From: Pseudomonas sp. Au-Pse12
GTDB taxonomy: Bacteria > Pseudomonadota > Gammaproteobacteria > Pseudomonadales > Pseudomonadaceae
Direction of reading: 5' to 3'
NCBI RefSeq assembly: GCF_021341665.1
Contig: NZ_JAJTTH010000011.1
Span: 124,001 to 188,000 of the forward strand
DNA: 64,000 nucleotides
The position numbers were made by a program, and so were the translations under genes. Below, piece by piece: positions 7,954 to 16,503 of the stretch (position 1 is the first letter of the stretch; every line of letters starts with the position of its first letter). The notes beneath the pieces are model-generated. The model was not told the origin of the DNA, made no database searches, and saw nothing but the letters and a program-made list of their open reading frames with translations.

Positions 7954-8949
7954 TGCCGCCTGTTGCTGGAACTGTTGGCGGTACTGGTTGGGAGAAAGCT
8001 CGGTGTGCTGGCGGAAAAGTCGGGCGAAGAAGCTGGCGTCGTCGTAGCCGACTTCGTAGCTGATGGTCTTGATGCTCTTGCGTGTTCCCGAGAGCAGGCC
8101 CTTGGCGGTTTCGATGCGCAGGCGTTGCAGGTAATGCAAGGGCTTGTCGCCGGTGGCGGTCTGGAACCGGCGCATGAAGTTGCGAATGCTCATGCCATGC
8201 TCGCGGGCCACGTCTTCGAAGCGGAACTTGTCGGCGAAGTGCTCTTCAAGCCAATGCTGGATCTGCAGGATGATGACGTCCTGGTGCAGTTTCTGGCCGC
8301 CGAAGCCGATGCGTCCGGGAGCGTAGCTGCGCTGCACTTCATAGAGGATGTCCCGGGCCACGGCCTGGGCCACGTTGGCCCCACAGAAGCGTTCGATCAG
8401 GTAAATGTACAGGTCGCAGGCCGAGGTAGTGCCGCCGGCGCAATAGAGGTTGTCGGCGTCGGTCAGGTGTTTGTCCTGATTGAGCTGGACCTGGGGGAAG
8501 CGTTCGCTGAAGGCGCTGAAGAAGCGCCAGTAGGTGGTGGCTTCCTTGCCGTTGAGCAGCCCGGCTTCGGCCAGCCAGAACACGCCGGTGGCCTCGCCGC
8601 AGAGCACGGCACCGCGGGCGTGCTGGGCACGCAGCCAGGGCAGTATCTGTGGATAACGCTGGCACAGGGTGTCGAAGTCGTCCCAGAACGCCGGGAGGAT
8701 GATCACGTCTGTGTCTTCCAGCGGGCCGTCCACCGGCATGATCACGTTGCTGAAGCTGCAAACCGGCTGGCCATCGGGACTGACCAGGCGGGTTTCGAAG
8801 GCCGGGGTCAGGCCTTGGCCCAGTTGTTTGCCATAGCGCAGGCTGGCCAGATGGAAGAAATCCTTGGCTTGCATGAGGGTGGAGGCGAAAACCCGGTCGA
8901 TAGCCAGGATGCTGACGCGCCGCAAGGGCGTGGAGGTTTGGTTAGACAT
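7951..8949 (-). CDS. GlxA family transcriptional regulator (DJ-1/PfpI domain plus AraC HTH)
   Basis: A 332-residue regulator with two domains: an N-terminal class I amidotransferase/DJ-1-like domain (about 12-185, containing LPAFWDDFDTL and CGEATGVFWLAEAG) and a C-terminal AraC/XylS double helix-turn-helix (about 225-325, with GMSIRNFMRRF and GYDDASFFARLFRQH). Members typically bind a small metabolite and activate a nearby catabolic gene. It is divergent from the acyl-CoA dehydrogenase, with 145 bases between their starts. That makes the dehydrogenase the likely target, by inference. Confidence 0.92.
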   Translation of the reverse strand: MSNQTSTPLRRVSILAIDRVFASTLMQAKDFFHLASLRYGKQLGQGLTPAFETRLVSPDGQPVCSFSNVIMPVDGPLEDTDVIILPAFWDDFDTLCQRYPQILPWLRAQHARGAVLCGEATGVFWLAEAGLLNGKEATTYWRFFSAFSERFPQVQLNQDKHLTDADNLYCAGGTTSACDLYIYLIERFCGANVAQAVARDILYEVQRSYAPGRIGFGGQKLHQDVIILQIQHWLEEHFADKFRFEDVAREHGMSIRNFMRRFQTATGDKPLHYLQRLRIETAKGLLSGTRKSIKTISYEVGYDDASFFARLFRQHTELSPNQYRQQFQQQAA

Positions 8950-9094
8950 AATTCAATTGTTCTTATAGGGGAAAGTGGTCACCAGACGGCTGGATCGTCT
9001 TATTTTTTGTCGGATGTGTCCAGTGTCCTGTGCAGGTGGCTGGCCTTAGGCTCTGGCAGCCAACCCATGATCAATAAACATCACAGGTGCCTGC

Positions 9095-10231
9095 ATGATC
9101 CCTAGAACCTTGTTCAGTTCCGAGCACGAACTCTTCCGTGACAGCGTGCGTACGTTCCTTGAAAAAGAGGCTGTGCCTTTCCATGGTGAGTGGGAAAAAC
9201 AGGGCTATATCGACCGCCAGTTGTGGAACAAGGCCGGGGAGGCGGGGATGCTGTGTTCACACATTCCCGAGGAGTACGGCGGCCTGGGTGCGGATTTTCT
9301 CTACAGTGCGGTGGTGATCGAGGAGATCGGCCGGCTGGGGCTGACGGGCATAGGTTTTTCTCTGCATTCGGACATTGTTGCGCCCTACATCCTGCATTAC
9401 GGCAGTGAGGCGCTGAAGCACAAATACCTACCCCGTCTGGTGTCGGGGGAGAGGGTGACAGCCATCGCCATGACCGAGCCGGGTGCCGGCTCCGACCTGC
9501 AAGGGGTGAAGACCACGGCGGTGCTCGATGGCGACGAATATGTGATCAACGGCTCCAAGACCTTTATTACCAACGGCTATCTGGCGGACCTGGTGATTGT
9601 GGTGGCCAAGACCGATCCCAAGGCCGGCGCCAAGGGCACCAGCTTGTTCCTCGTGGAGGCCGACACGCCTGGGTTCTCCAAGGGCAAGCGCCTGGAGAAA
9701 GTCGGGATGAAGGCCCAGGACACTTCGGAGCTGTTCTTCCAGGATGTGCGGGTGCCCAAGGAAAACCTGCTGGGGCAGGCTGGCATGGGCTTCGCCTATT
9801 TGATGCAGGAGTTGCCCCAGGAGCGCCTCACCGTCGCCATCGGCGGCTTGGCCAGTGCTGAGGCAGCGTTGCAATGGACCCTGGAGTACACGCGTGAGCG
9901 CAAGGCTTTCGGCAAGGCGATTGCCGATTTCCAGAACACCCGTTTCAAGCTGGCGGAGATGGCCACGCAAATCCAGATTGGCCGGGTGTTTGTCGATCGC
10001 TGCCTGGAGCTGCACCTGCAAGGCAAGCTCGATGTGCCAACGGCGGCAATGGCCAAGTACTGGGGGACCGATCTGCAGTGCAAGGTTCTCGATGAGTGTG
10101 TGCAGTTGCACGGTGGCTACGGCTTCATGTGGGAGTATCCGATAGCCCGTGCCTGGGCGGATGCCCGAGTGCAGCGCATCTACGCCGGGACCAACGAGAT
10201 CATGAAGGAAATCATCGCTCGTTCACTCTAG
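9095..10231 (+). CDS. Acyl-CoA dehydrogenase
   Basis: A 378-residue flavoenzyme with the standard three-part acyl-CoA dehydrogenase fold. The FAD/substrate segment AMTEPGAGSDLQG is near residues 126-138, the middle beta-domain includes NGSKTFITNG, and the C-terminal helical domain carries ERKAFGK and the QRIYAGTNEIMKEI signature. It introduces the alpha,beta double bond of an acyl-CoA and passes electrons to ETF. The chain length is not determinable; the family resembles long-chain and isovaleryl types. It stands between a divergent GlxA-type regulator and a convergent aldo-keto reductase. Confidence 0.93.
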   Translation: MIPRTLFSSEHELFRDSVRTFLEKEAVPFHGEWEKQGYIDRQLWNKAGEAGMLCSHIPEEYGGLGADFLYSAVVIEEIGRLGLTGIGFSLHSDIVAPYILHYGSEALKHKYLPRLVSGERVTAIAMTEPGAGSDLQGVKTTAVLDGDEYVINGSKTFITNGYLADLVIVVAKTDPKAGAKGTSLFLVEADTPGFSKGKRLEKVGMKAQDTSELFFQDVRVPKENLLGQAGMGFAYLMQELPQERLTVAIGGLASAEAALQWTLEYTRERKAFGKAIADFQNTRFKLAEMATQIQIGRVFVDRCLELHLQGKLDVPTAAMAKYWGTDLQCKVLDECVQLHGGYGFMWEYPIARAWADARVQRIYAGTNEIMKEIIARSL

Positions 10232-10240
10232 AAGTCGGCT

Positions 10241-10286
10241 GCCGGCGAATGAACAGCGCGCATTCGCCGGCGAGCCCGCTCCTGAC
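10241..10286. repeat. REP-like inverted repeat between convergent genes
   Basis: GCCGGCGAATG (10241-10251) and CATTCGCCGGC (10261-10271) are a perfect 11-bp inverted repeat with a 9-base spacer. The right arm continues as GAGCCCGCTCCTGAC, which matches the core of Pseudomonas REP elements (CGCCGGCGAGCCCGCTCC). It fills the 59-base gap between the acyl-CoA dehydrogenase and the aldo-keto reductase, where it may also stabilise or terminate both converging transcripts. Confidence 0.75.
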
Positions 10287-10290
10287 GTGT

Positions 10291-11331
10291 TCAAGGGGCG
10301 GGGTTGGGGTGGTCCTTATGAATCGCCTCGATCCCGGCCAGGAGCTCTTCCGACAATTTCAATTCGGCGCTGGCGATGTTGCTATCCAGCTGTTCCAGGG
10401 TGGTTGCACCGATGATGTTGCTGGTCACGAACGGTTGCTGGTTGACGAAGGCCAGGGCCATCTGCGCCGGGTCCAGGCCATGTTCGCGTGCCAGGGCTAC
10501 GTAACGGCTGCAGGCCGCTTCCGATTGGGGGTTGAAGTAGCGGCTGAAGCGGCTATAGAGGCTTAGTCGAGCCTTGGCTGGCCGGGCGCCACCTTCGTAT
10601 TTGCCAGACAGGTAGCCAAAGGCCAGTGGGGAGTAGGCCAGCAGGCCACATTGTTCGCGAATGGCAATTTCCGCCAGGCCCACTTCAAAACTGCGGTTGA
10701 GCAGGTTGTAGGGGTTCTGGATCGACACCGCGCGAGGCCAGCCACGGCTTTGCGCCAGTGCGAGGAACTTCATGGTGCCCCATGGCGTTTCATTGGACAG
10801 GCCGATATGGCGGATCTTGCCGGCCTTGACTTGCTCGTCCAGGGCTTCGAGGGTTTCTTCCAGAGGGGTGAAGTCTTCGTCGGCCTGGTGCTTGTAGCCC
10901 AGTTGACCGAAGAAGTTGGTGCTGCGCTCGGGCCAGTGCAACTGATAAAGGTCGATCCAGTCGGTCTGCAGGCGCTTGAGGCTGGCATCCACGGCTTCGA
11001 CTATGTGTTTGCGGTTGTGCTTGAGGTGTTTGTCGCGGATGTAGTCGATGGTGTTGCCTGGGCCGGCGATCTTGCTGGCCAGGATCCAGTCGGCGCGGTC
11101 GCCGCGTTGCTTGAACCAGTTGCCTATATAGCGCTCGGTGGTGGCGTAGGTTTCGGCCTTGGGCGGCACCGGGTACATTTCGGCGGTGTCGATGAAGTTG
11201 ATTCCGGCGCTCTTGGCTCGCTCGATCTGAGCGAAGGCCTCTGCCTCGGTATTCTGCTCGCCCCAAGTCATGGTACCCAGGCAAATCGCACTCACATTCA
11301 GATCGGTTCGGCCTAGCTGGCGGTAGTCCAT
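10291..11331 (-). CDS. Tas-like NADP(H)-dependent aldo-keto reductase
   Basis: A 346-residue aldo-keto reductase. The start ATG is the complement of 11329-11331, giving the family's typical opening MDYRQLGRTDLNVSAICLGT. The catalytic Asp and Tyr lie in NFIDTAEMYP, the Lys in ILASKI and the His in LYQLHWPE. The insertion around KAETYATTERYIG is typical of the Tas/YajO group. It reduces aldehydes or ketones with NADPH; the physiological substrate is unknown. It converges on the acyl-CoA dehydrogenase gene. An ORF extension upstream (to 11385) lacks a better start. Confidence 0.92.
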   Translation of the reverse strand: MDYRQLGRTDLNVSAICLGTMTWGEQNTEAEAFAQIERAKSAGINFIDTAEMYPVPPKAETYATTERYIGNWFKQRGDRADWILASKIAGPGNTIDYIRDKHLKHNRKHIVEAVDASLKRLQTDWIDLYQLHWPERSTNFFGQLGYKHQADEDFTPLEETLEALDEQVKAGKIRHIGLSNETPWGTMKFLALAQSRGWPRAVSIQNPYNLLNRSFEVGLAEIAIREQCGLLAYSPLAFGYLSGKYEGGARPAKARLSLYSRFSRYFNPQSEAACSRYVALAREHGLDPAQMALAFVNQQPFVTSNIIGATTLEQLDSNIASAELKLSEELLAGIEAIHKDHPNPAP

Positions 11332-11508
11332 CGGGTACTCCCTTGGCAAAACAATCATAAAAGCAGGTTGAATTTTTTTTCGCAATCTGCATAATTCGGC
11401 AGCTCTTTCTGCAGTGGAAGTGATGCGCCGCCTGCCGAAGAATCTTGCCGTATATCAGACGCGCTGACCCGAGCCCCCGATAGCGTCTGTGTCCGGCTGC
11501 CTTTGACC

Positions 11509-11537
11509 TTGTCAAAGTAAGCACTATTCAGTAAGAT
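11509..11537 (+). promoter_or_regulatory. Sigma-70 type promoter for rplM-rpsI
   Basis: TTGTCA (11509-11514) and TAAGAT (11532-11537) with a 17-base spacer, placed 41 bases before the rplM start. Transcription would begin at about 11544, giving a leader of about 35 bases that contains a GC-rich hairpin candidate (GCCG... GGGCGGC), a place where ribosomal-protein feedback could act. Confidence 0.6.
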
Positions 11538-11578
11538 CCGCCGTCTATTTTGCTGGGCGGCCCCTGAGGCTATAAAGA

Positions 11579-12007
11579 ATGAAAACTTTTACTGCTAAAC
11601 CGGAAACAGTAAAGCGCGACTGGTTCGTCGTCGACGCTGCTGGTCAGACCCTGGGTCGTCTGGCCACCGAAATCGCGAGCCGTCTGCGTGGCAAGCACAA
11701 GCCTGAGTACACTCCTCACGTTGACACCGGCGACTACATCGTCGTGATCAATGCCGAGCAGGTACGTGTTACTGGCGCTAAAACCACTGACAAAATGTAC
11801 TACTCCCACTCCGGTTTCCCGGGCGGCATCAAGTCGATCAACTTCGAAAAGCTGATCGCAAAAGCCCCTGAGCGCGTGATCGAGACCGCGGTAAAAGGCA
11901 TGCTGCCTAAGAACCCGCTGGGTCGCGACATGTACCGTAAGCTGAAAGTCTATGCGGGCGCTGCACACCCTCATACTGCTCAGCAGCCCCAAGAACTGAA
12001 GATTTAA
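11579..12007 (+). CDS. rplM: 50S ribosomal protein L13
   Basis: A 142-residue ribosomal protein L13 of normal length that binds 23S rRNA early in 50S assembly. Conserved blocks include WFVVDAAGQTLGRLA near residue 15, HVDTGDYIVVINA near residue 47 and AVKGMLPKNPLGR near residue 105. ATG 11579 follows a short leader from the promoter at 11509. rpsI starts 14 bases after its stop, the universal rplM-rpsI operon. Confidence 0.98.
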   Translation: MKTFTAKPETVKRDWFVVDAAGQTLGRLATEIASRLRGKHKPEYTPHVDTGDYIVVINAEQVRVTGAKTTDKMYYSHSGFPGGIKSINFEKLIAKAPERVIETAVKGMLPKNPLGRDMYRKLKVYAGAAHPHTAQQPQELKI

Positions 12008-12021
12008 CGGAATAGTTCATT

Positions 12022-12414
12022 ATGTCGGCGACTCAAAATTACGGCACTGGCCGTCGCAAGACTGCAACCGCACGCGTTTTCCTGCGTCCGGGCACTGGCA
12101 ACATCTCGATCAACAACCGCTCCCTGGATAACTTCTTCGGCCGCGAAACTGCCCGCATGGTAGTTCGTCAGCCGCTGGAGCTGACCGAGACCGTTGAGAA
12201 GTTCGATATCTACGTCACCGTTATCGGCGGCGGTGTAAGTGGTCAAGCTGGCGCAATCCGCCACGGTATCACTCGCGCTCTGATGGATTACGACGAAACT
12301 CTGCGCAGCGCTCTGCGTAAAGCTGGTTTCGTAACCCGTGACGCACGTGAAGTTGAACGTAAGAAAGTGGGTCTGCGTAAAGCGCGTAAGCGTCCGCAAT
12401 ACTCCAAGCGTTAA
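12022..12414 (+). CDS. rpsI: 30S ribosomal protein S9
   Basis: A 130-residue ribosomal protein S9. It begins with YGTGRRKTATARVFL and ends in the basic tail KKVGLRKARKRPQYSKR, whose final Arg contacts P-site tRNA in the ribosome. Second gene of the rplM-rpsI operon, followed directly by a terminator. Confidence 0.98.
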   Translation: MSATQNYGTGRRKTATARVFLRPGTGNISINNRSLDNFFGRETARMVVRQPLELTETVEKFDIYVTVIGGGVSGQAGAIRHGITRALMDYDETLRSALRKAGFVTRDAREVERKKVGLRKARKRPQYSKR

Positions 12415-12429
12415 TTCGCTACTGCGTTC

Positions 12430-12469
12430 AAAAAAACGCCCAGCCTCCTTTTGGAGCTGGGCGTTTTTT
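12430..12469 (+). terminator. Rho-independent terminator after rpsI
   Basis: Stem CGCCCAGC (12437-12444) with GCTGGGCG (12456-12463), preceded by six A and followed by six T. Confidence 0.92.
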
Positions 12470-12496
12470 ATTGTCTAAAATTTGCTCTGTGACAAC

Positions 12497-12523
12497 TTGC
12501 CACATCCACGGAGGCCCTATACT
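12497..12523 (+). promoter_or_regulatory. Candidate promoter for petABC
   Basis: A good -10 TATACT at 12518-12523 with a possible -35 TTGCCA at 12497-12502. The spacer is only 15 bases, shorter than ideal. It lies about 145 bases before the petA start in the only intergenic space ahead of the operon. Confidence 0.35.
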
Positions 12524-12669
12524 ACAAGGCTTCGGGCCAGGTCGGCTTGGTAATTACCTTGTCAGAATAGGGGCTTTTCATTACCATTCGGCAAAATTTT
12601 TATAAGTTCAGATTTTTACTTAGTAGATGCCTGATTTAACAGGCCACAAAGCTGATGGGAGAGGACTGA

Positions 12670-13263
12670 ATGAGCAATGACGGCGTGAATGCAGGCCGGC
12701 GTCGCTTCCTAGTAGCAGCCACATCCGTGGTGGGTGCTGCTGGAGCGGTGGGGGCTGCGGTCCCGTTCGTGGGGTCATGGTTTCCCAGTGCCAAGGCGAA
12801 AGCCGCAGGTGCACCGGTGAAGGTGAATATCAGCAAGATCGATCCAGGTCAGCAGATGATTGCTGAGTGGCGTGGTCAACCGGTATTCATCGTCCGCCGT
12901 ACCGAGGAAATCCTGGGGAATCTTAAAAAGATCGAGGGCCAGCTGTCTGACCCTGACTCCAAGAACTCAGTACAACCAACCTACGTCGACCCGGAAGTGC
13001 GTTCGATCAAGCCAGAGATCCTGCTGCTGATCGGTATCTGCACCCACCTGGGCTGTTCTCCGACCTTCCGTCCTGAGGTGGCGCCTGCGGATCTGGGCAA
13101 GGACTGGGTAGGTGGCTATTTCTGCCCTTGCCACGGCTCCCACTACGATCTGGCTGGTCGCGTCTACAAGGCGCAGCCTGCGCCCCTGAACCTGCCAGTA
13201 CCCCCGCATTCCTATGAGTCGGATGACATCATCGTCATTGGCGTCGACACGGAGAAAGCGTGA
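12670..13263 (+). CDS. petA: Ubiquinol-cytochrome c reductase, Rieske iron-sulfur subunit
   Basis: A 197-residue Rieske protein of the cytochrome bc1 complex, on the periplasmic side of the inner membrane. A Tat-type N-terminus (RRRFLVAA, residues 10-17) leads into the single membrane helix (about 14-35). The [2Fe-2S] ligands are in CTHLGC (124-129) and CPCHGSH (152-158). It takes the first electron from ubiquinol and hands it to cytochrome c1. Its stop TGA (13261-13263) overlaps the petB ATG by one base, indicating translational coupling. Confidence 0.97.
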   Translation: MSNDGVNAGRRRFLVAATSVVGAAGAVGAAVPFVGSWFPSAKAKAAGAPVKVNISKIDPGQQMIAEWRGQPVFIVRRTEEILGNLKKIEGQLSDPDSKNSVQPTYVDPEVRSIKPEILLLIGICTHLGCSPTFRPEVAPADLGKDWVGGYFCPCHGSHYDLAGRVYKAQPAPLNLPVPPHSYESDDIIVIGVDTEKA

Positions 13264-14474
13264 TGAGCAAGTTCATGGATTGGGTTGATGCGCGCTTCCC
13301 CGCGACCAAGATGTGGGAAGACCATCTCAGCAAGTATTACGCTCCGAAGAACTTCAACTTCTTCTATTTCTTTGGCTCCCTGGCACTGCTGGTTCTGGTT
13401 AACCAGATCGTTACCGGTGTCTGGCTGACCATGAGCTACACCCCTTCGGCGGAAGAGGCCTTTGCTTCCGTTGAATACATCATGCGCGACGTCGAGTACG
13501 GCGCGATCTTGCGTCTGCTGCACTCCACCGGCGCTTCGGCGTTCTTCATCGTGGTCTATCTGCACATGTTCCGTGGTTTGCTCTACGGTTCGTATCAGAA
13601 GCCGCGTGAGCTGGTGTGGCTGTTCGGCATGCTGATCTACTTGGCGCTGATGGCTGAGGCCTTCATGGGCTACCTGCTGCCTTGGGGCCAGATGTCCTAC
13701 TGGGGTGCCCAGGTGATCATTTCGCTGTTCGGTGCGATCCCCGTTATTGGTGACGACCTGACTCAGTGGATCCGTGGCGACTACCTGATTTCCGGGATTA
13801 CCCTGAACCGCTTCTTCGCCCTGCACGTGGTAGCCCTGCCGATCGTGATTCTCGGTCTGGTGGTGCTGCACATCCTGGCGTTGCACGAAGTGGGTTCGAA
13901 CAACCCGGATGGCGTCGATATCAAGAAGAACAAGGACGAGAACGGCATCCCGCTGGATGGTATTCCTTTCCACCCTTACTACACCGTGAAGGATATCGTC
14001 GGCGTAGTGGTGTTCCTGTTCATCTTCTGCTCGATCGTGTTCTTCTTCCCGGAAATGGGCGGTTACTTCCTTGAGAAGCCGAACTTCGAGCAAGCCAACC
14101 CGTTCAAGACCCCCGAGCACATTGCTCCAGTTTGGTACTTCACACCGTTCTACGCGATCCTGCGTGCGGTGCCAGACAAGCTCTTGGGTGTTATCGCCAT
14201 GGGCGCTGCAATTGCGGTCCTGTTCGTACTGCCTTGGCTCGACCGTAGTCCGGTCAAGTCCATGCGCTACAAAGGCTTGCTGAGCAAGATCTGGTTGCTA
14301 GTGTTCTGCATCTCGTTCGTGATCCTGGGTGTGCTGGGTGTGTTGGCGCCAACTCCAGGCCGTACGCTGTTGTCGCAGGTATGTACCTTCCTGTACTTCG
14401 CCTACTTCATTCTGATGCCGTTCTATACCAGGCTCGAGAAGACCAAACCGGTTCCGGAAAGGGTGACTGGCTGA
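13263..14474 (+). CDS. petB: Ubiquinol-cytochrome c reductase, cytochrome b subunit
   Basis: A 403-residue, full-length cytochrome b with eight membrane helices, forming the quinol oxidation and reduction sites of bc1. Helix B and D heme ligands occur in HSTGASAFFIVVYLH (about 82-97) and in FFALHVVALPIVILGLVVLH (about 182-201). The Qo-site PEW-like motif appears as PVWYF near residue 293. I start at ATG 13263 within TGATG; a GTG one codon earlier is less likely. The stop overlaps the petC ATG by one base. Confidence 0.97.
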   Translation: MSKFMDWVDARFPATKMWEDHLSKYYAPKNFNFFYFFGSLALLVLVNQIVTGVWLTMSYTPSAEEAFASVEYIMRDVEYGAILRLLHSTGASAFFIVVYLHMFRGLLYGSYQKPRELVWLFGMLIYLALMAEAFMGYLLPWGQMSYWGAQVIISLFGAIPVIGDDLTQWIRGDYLISGITLNRFFALHVVALPIVILGLVVLHILALHEVGSNNPDGVDIKKNKDENGIPLDGIPFHPYYTVKDIVGVVVFLFIFCSIVFFFPEMGGYFLEKPNFEQANPFKTPEHIAPVWYFTPFYAILRAVPDKLLGVIAMGAAIAVLFVLPWLDRSPVKSMRYKGLLSKIWLLVFCISFVILGVLGVLAPTPGRTLLSQVCTFLYFAYFILMPFYTRLEKTKPVPERVTG

Positions 14475-15253
14475 TGAAAAAGCTATTTGCTGTACTGATT
14501 CTTGCTGCTATGCCTGTGTTGTCTTTCGCGAATACCGCTGGTCCTGAATTGGAGAAGGTTGATATCGACCTGTCCGACAAGGCTGCCCTGCAAGACGGCG
14601 CGCGTACTTTTGCCAACTACTGCATGGGCTGCCACAGCGCCAAGTTCCAGCGTTATGAGCGGGTTGCCGATGACTTGGGCATTCCTCACGACCTGATGTT
14701 GAGCAAGCTGGTATTCACCGGTGCCAAGATCGGTGACCACATGAGCATCGGTATGCAGCCTGCGGATGCCAAGACCTGGTTCGGTGCAGCGCCACCTGAC
14801 CTGACTCTGGTGGCTCGTGTTCGTGGTACTGACTGGCTCTATGGCTACCTCAAGTCCTTCTACGAGGATCCGGCGCGCCCTTGGGGTGTGAACAACAAGG
14901 TGTTCCCGAATGTGGGCATGCCTAACGTTCTGGTCGGCCTGCAGGGGCGCCAGGTGGTCGGCTGTAAGCAGGTGCAGATCGTCGAAGACGGCAAGAAGCA
15001 ATATGATCCGTTGACCGGTACGCCGCTGACTCATGAGGCATGCGATCAACTGACCGTCAAGGAAAACACCGGTAGCCTCAACGAGGCGCAGTTCGACGAG
15101 AAGGTCAAGAATCTGGTGACCTTCCTGGCTTACTCGGCCAACCCGGTGAAACTGCAGCACCAGCGCATCGGTACTTACGTACTGCTGTACCTGGCCTTCT
15201 TCTTCGTGTTCGCCTATCTGCTCAAGCGCGAATACTGGAAGGATGTGCACTGA
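14474..15253 (+). CDS. petC: Ubiquinol-cytochrome c reductase, cytochrome c1 subunit
   Basis: A 259-residue cytochrome c1. A signal peptide (about 1-19, ending SFA) is followed by the heme-c motif CMGCH at 50-54, and a C-terminal membrane anchor lies near residues 230-250 (YVLLYLAFFFVFAYLL) with a KREYWKDVH tail. It accepts electrons from the Rieske centre and reduces soluble cytochrome c or oxidase partners. The start overlaps the petB stop (TGATG). Last gene of petABC; a hairpin with a T-run lies about 90 bases downstream. Confidence 0.97.
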   Translation: MKKLFAVLILAAMPVLSFANTAGPELEKVDIDLSDKAALQDGARTFANYCMGCHSAKFQRYERVADDLGIPHDLMLSKLVFTGAKIGDHMSIGMQPADAKTWFGAAPPDLTLVARVRGTDWLYGYLKSFYEDPARPWGVNNKVFPNVGMPNVLVGLQGRQVVGCKQVQIVEDGKKQYDPLTGTPLTHEACDQLTVKENTGSLNEAQFDEKVKNLVTFLAYSANPVKLQHQRIGTYVLLYLAFFFVFAYLLKREYWKDVH

Positions 15254-15342
15254 TAGCTTTTTAAGCGTCAGTTGTTGAGCGTGCGCGCCCAAGGGCGTCT
15301 CTGAAACTGTAACAACCCTGTATCATTCGGGGGTTACCAGAG

Positions 15343-15369
15343 GCGCCCTGAGGGCGCGCTTGTTTTTTC
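15343..15369 (+). terminator. Probable terminator of petABC
   Basis: Stem GCGCCC (15343-15348) with GGGCGC (15352-15357), a TGA loop, then GCTTGTTTTTT. The short stem and the interrupted T-run make it moderately convincing. It sits in front of sspA, so read-through could also link the units. Confidence 0.6.
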
Positions 15370-15405
15370 TGCTTCCGATAATTTCAACAAGCGAGGAGGA
15401 TCGCC

Positions 15406-16023
15406 ATGGGCGTGACCAATCGGTTGGCCTGTTACTCCGACCCCGCCGACCACTATTCCCACCGGGTGCGCATTGTGCTTGCGGAAAAGGGTGTCAGCGC
15501 CGAGATCATCAGTGTGGAGGCGGGGCGTCAGCCGCCGAAGCTGATCGAAGTGAATCCTTATGGGAGCTTGCCTACGCTGGTCGATCGCGACTTGGCGTTG
15601 TGGGAGTCGACAGTGGTGATGGAGTACCTGGATGAGCGTTATCCACATCCGCCATTGCTGCCGGTCTATCCTGTCGCGCGAGCCAACAGTCGTTTGCTGA
15701 TGCATCGAATCCAGCGTGACTGGTGTGGGCAAGTGGATCTGATTCTTGATTCGCGGACCAAGGAAGCTGCACGAGTGCAGGCGCGTAAGGAACTGCGCGA
15801 AAGCTTGACGGGGGTTTCTCCGTTGTTTGCCGACAAGCCATTCTTCCTCAGTGAGGAACAAAGTCTGGTGGACTGCTGCCTACTGCCCATACTCTGGAGA
15901 TTGCCGATCCTGGGTATCGAACTGCCGCGGCAGGCCAAGCCGCTGCTTGATTATATGGAACGCCAATTTGCGCGTGAGGCTTTCCAGGCGAGTTTGTCTG
16001 GCGTCGAACGCGATATGCGCTGA
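15406..16023 (+). CDS. sspA: Stringent starvation protein A
   Basis: A 205-residue protein of the glutathione-S-transferase fold that binds RNA polymerase and alters promoter choice during starvation and acid stress. The N-terminal thioredoxin-like domain carries the CYSDPADHYSHRVRIVLAEK segment, which lacks a catalytic GST residue, and the conserved NPYGSLPTLVDR block is near residue 48. A strong AGGAGG site at 15393-15398 precedes ATG 15406. sspB follows 16 bases later. Confidence 0.96.
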   Translation: MGVTNRLACYSDPADHYSHRVRIVLAEKGVSAEIISVEAGRQPPKLIEVNPYGSLPTLVDRDLALWESTVVMEYLDERYPHPPLLPVYPVARANSRLLMHRIQRDWCGQVDLILDSRTKEAARVQARKELRESLTGVSPLFADKPFFLSEEQSLVDCCLLPILWRLPILGIELPRQAKPLLDYMERQFAREAFQASLSGVERDMR

Positions 16024-16039
16024 GGCTTAAGGAGCCGCT

Positions 16040-16453
16040 ATGAACTCCAGTCGACCTTATCTGGTCCGCGCGCTCTACGAGTGGATTGTGGACAACGATT
16101 GCACCCCGCACATGCTGGTCAATTCCGACTACCCAGCGGTGCAGGTGCCCCAGGGGTTTGCCAGTGATGGGCAGATCGTCCTGAATATTTCTCCCAGTGC
16201 TGTGCGTCATTTGCATATGGATAACGACGTGGTGACCTTTGAAGGGCGCTTCGGTGGTGTGCCTCATAGCCTGCATGTGCCGGTTGCGGCGATCCTGGGG
16301 ATCTATGCGCGTGAGAATGGCCAGGGCATGGTTTTCGATCTGGAGTCGCCTCTGGATGAAGAGGACGACATCGAGCCGGATGACGACCTGCCGCCACCGG
16401 ATAGTGAGCCGCCGCGCCCCAGTGGCCGGCCCAGCTTGAAAGTGGTCAAGTAA
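16040..16453 (+). CDS. sspB: ClpXP protease specificity-enhancing factor SspB
   Basis: A 137-residue SspB adaptor. The N-terminal substrate-binding domain (about 5-110, including RPYLVRALYEWIVDN) recognises ssrA-tagged proteins. An acidic flexible linker rich in Asp, Glu and Pro follows (about 112-127), and the C-terminal GRPSLKVVK motif docks on the ClpX N-domain. Paired with sspA as in most gamma-proteobacteria. A bidirectional terminator follows. Confidence 0.96.
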   Translation: MNSSRPYLVRALYEWIVDNDCTPHMLVNSDYPAVQVPQGFASDGQIVLNISPSAVRHLHMDNDVVTFEGRFGGVPHSLHVPVAAILGIYARENGQGMVFDLESPLDEEDDIEPDDDLPPPDSEPPRPSGRPSLKVVK

Positions 16454-16454
16454 T

Positions 16455-16486
16455 AAAAAAGGCGATCCAACGGATCGCCTTTTTTG
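16455..16486. terminator. Bidirectional rho-independent terminator
   Basis: Stem GGCGATCC (16461-16468) with GGATCGCC (16472-16479), loop AAC, six A on the left and six T on the right. It ends sspAB (+) and the convergent lpoA-yraN-gmhA-dolP operon (-). Confidence 0.93.
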
Positions 16487-16503
16487 TCTCTGGCAGCTGA
16501 TCG

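Noticed and set aside
7936..9105. 389-codon plus-strand open frame opposite the GlxA-type regulator
   Set aside because: Antisense shadow; it would also begin within the zapE terminator.
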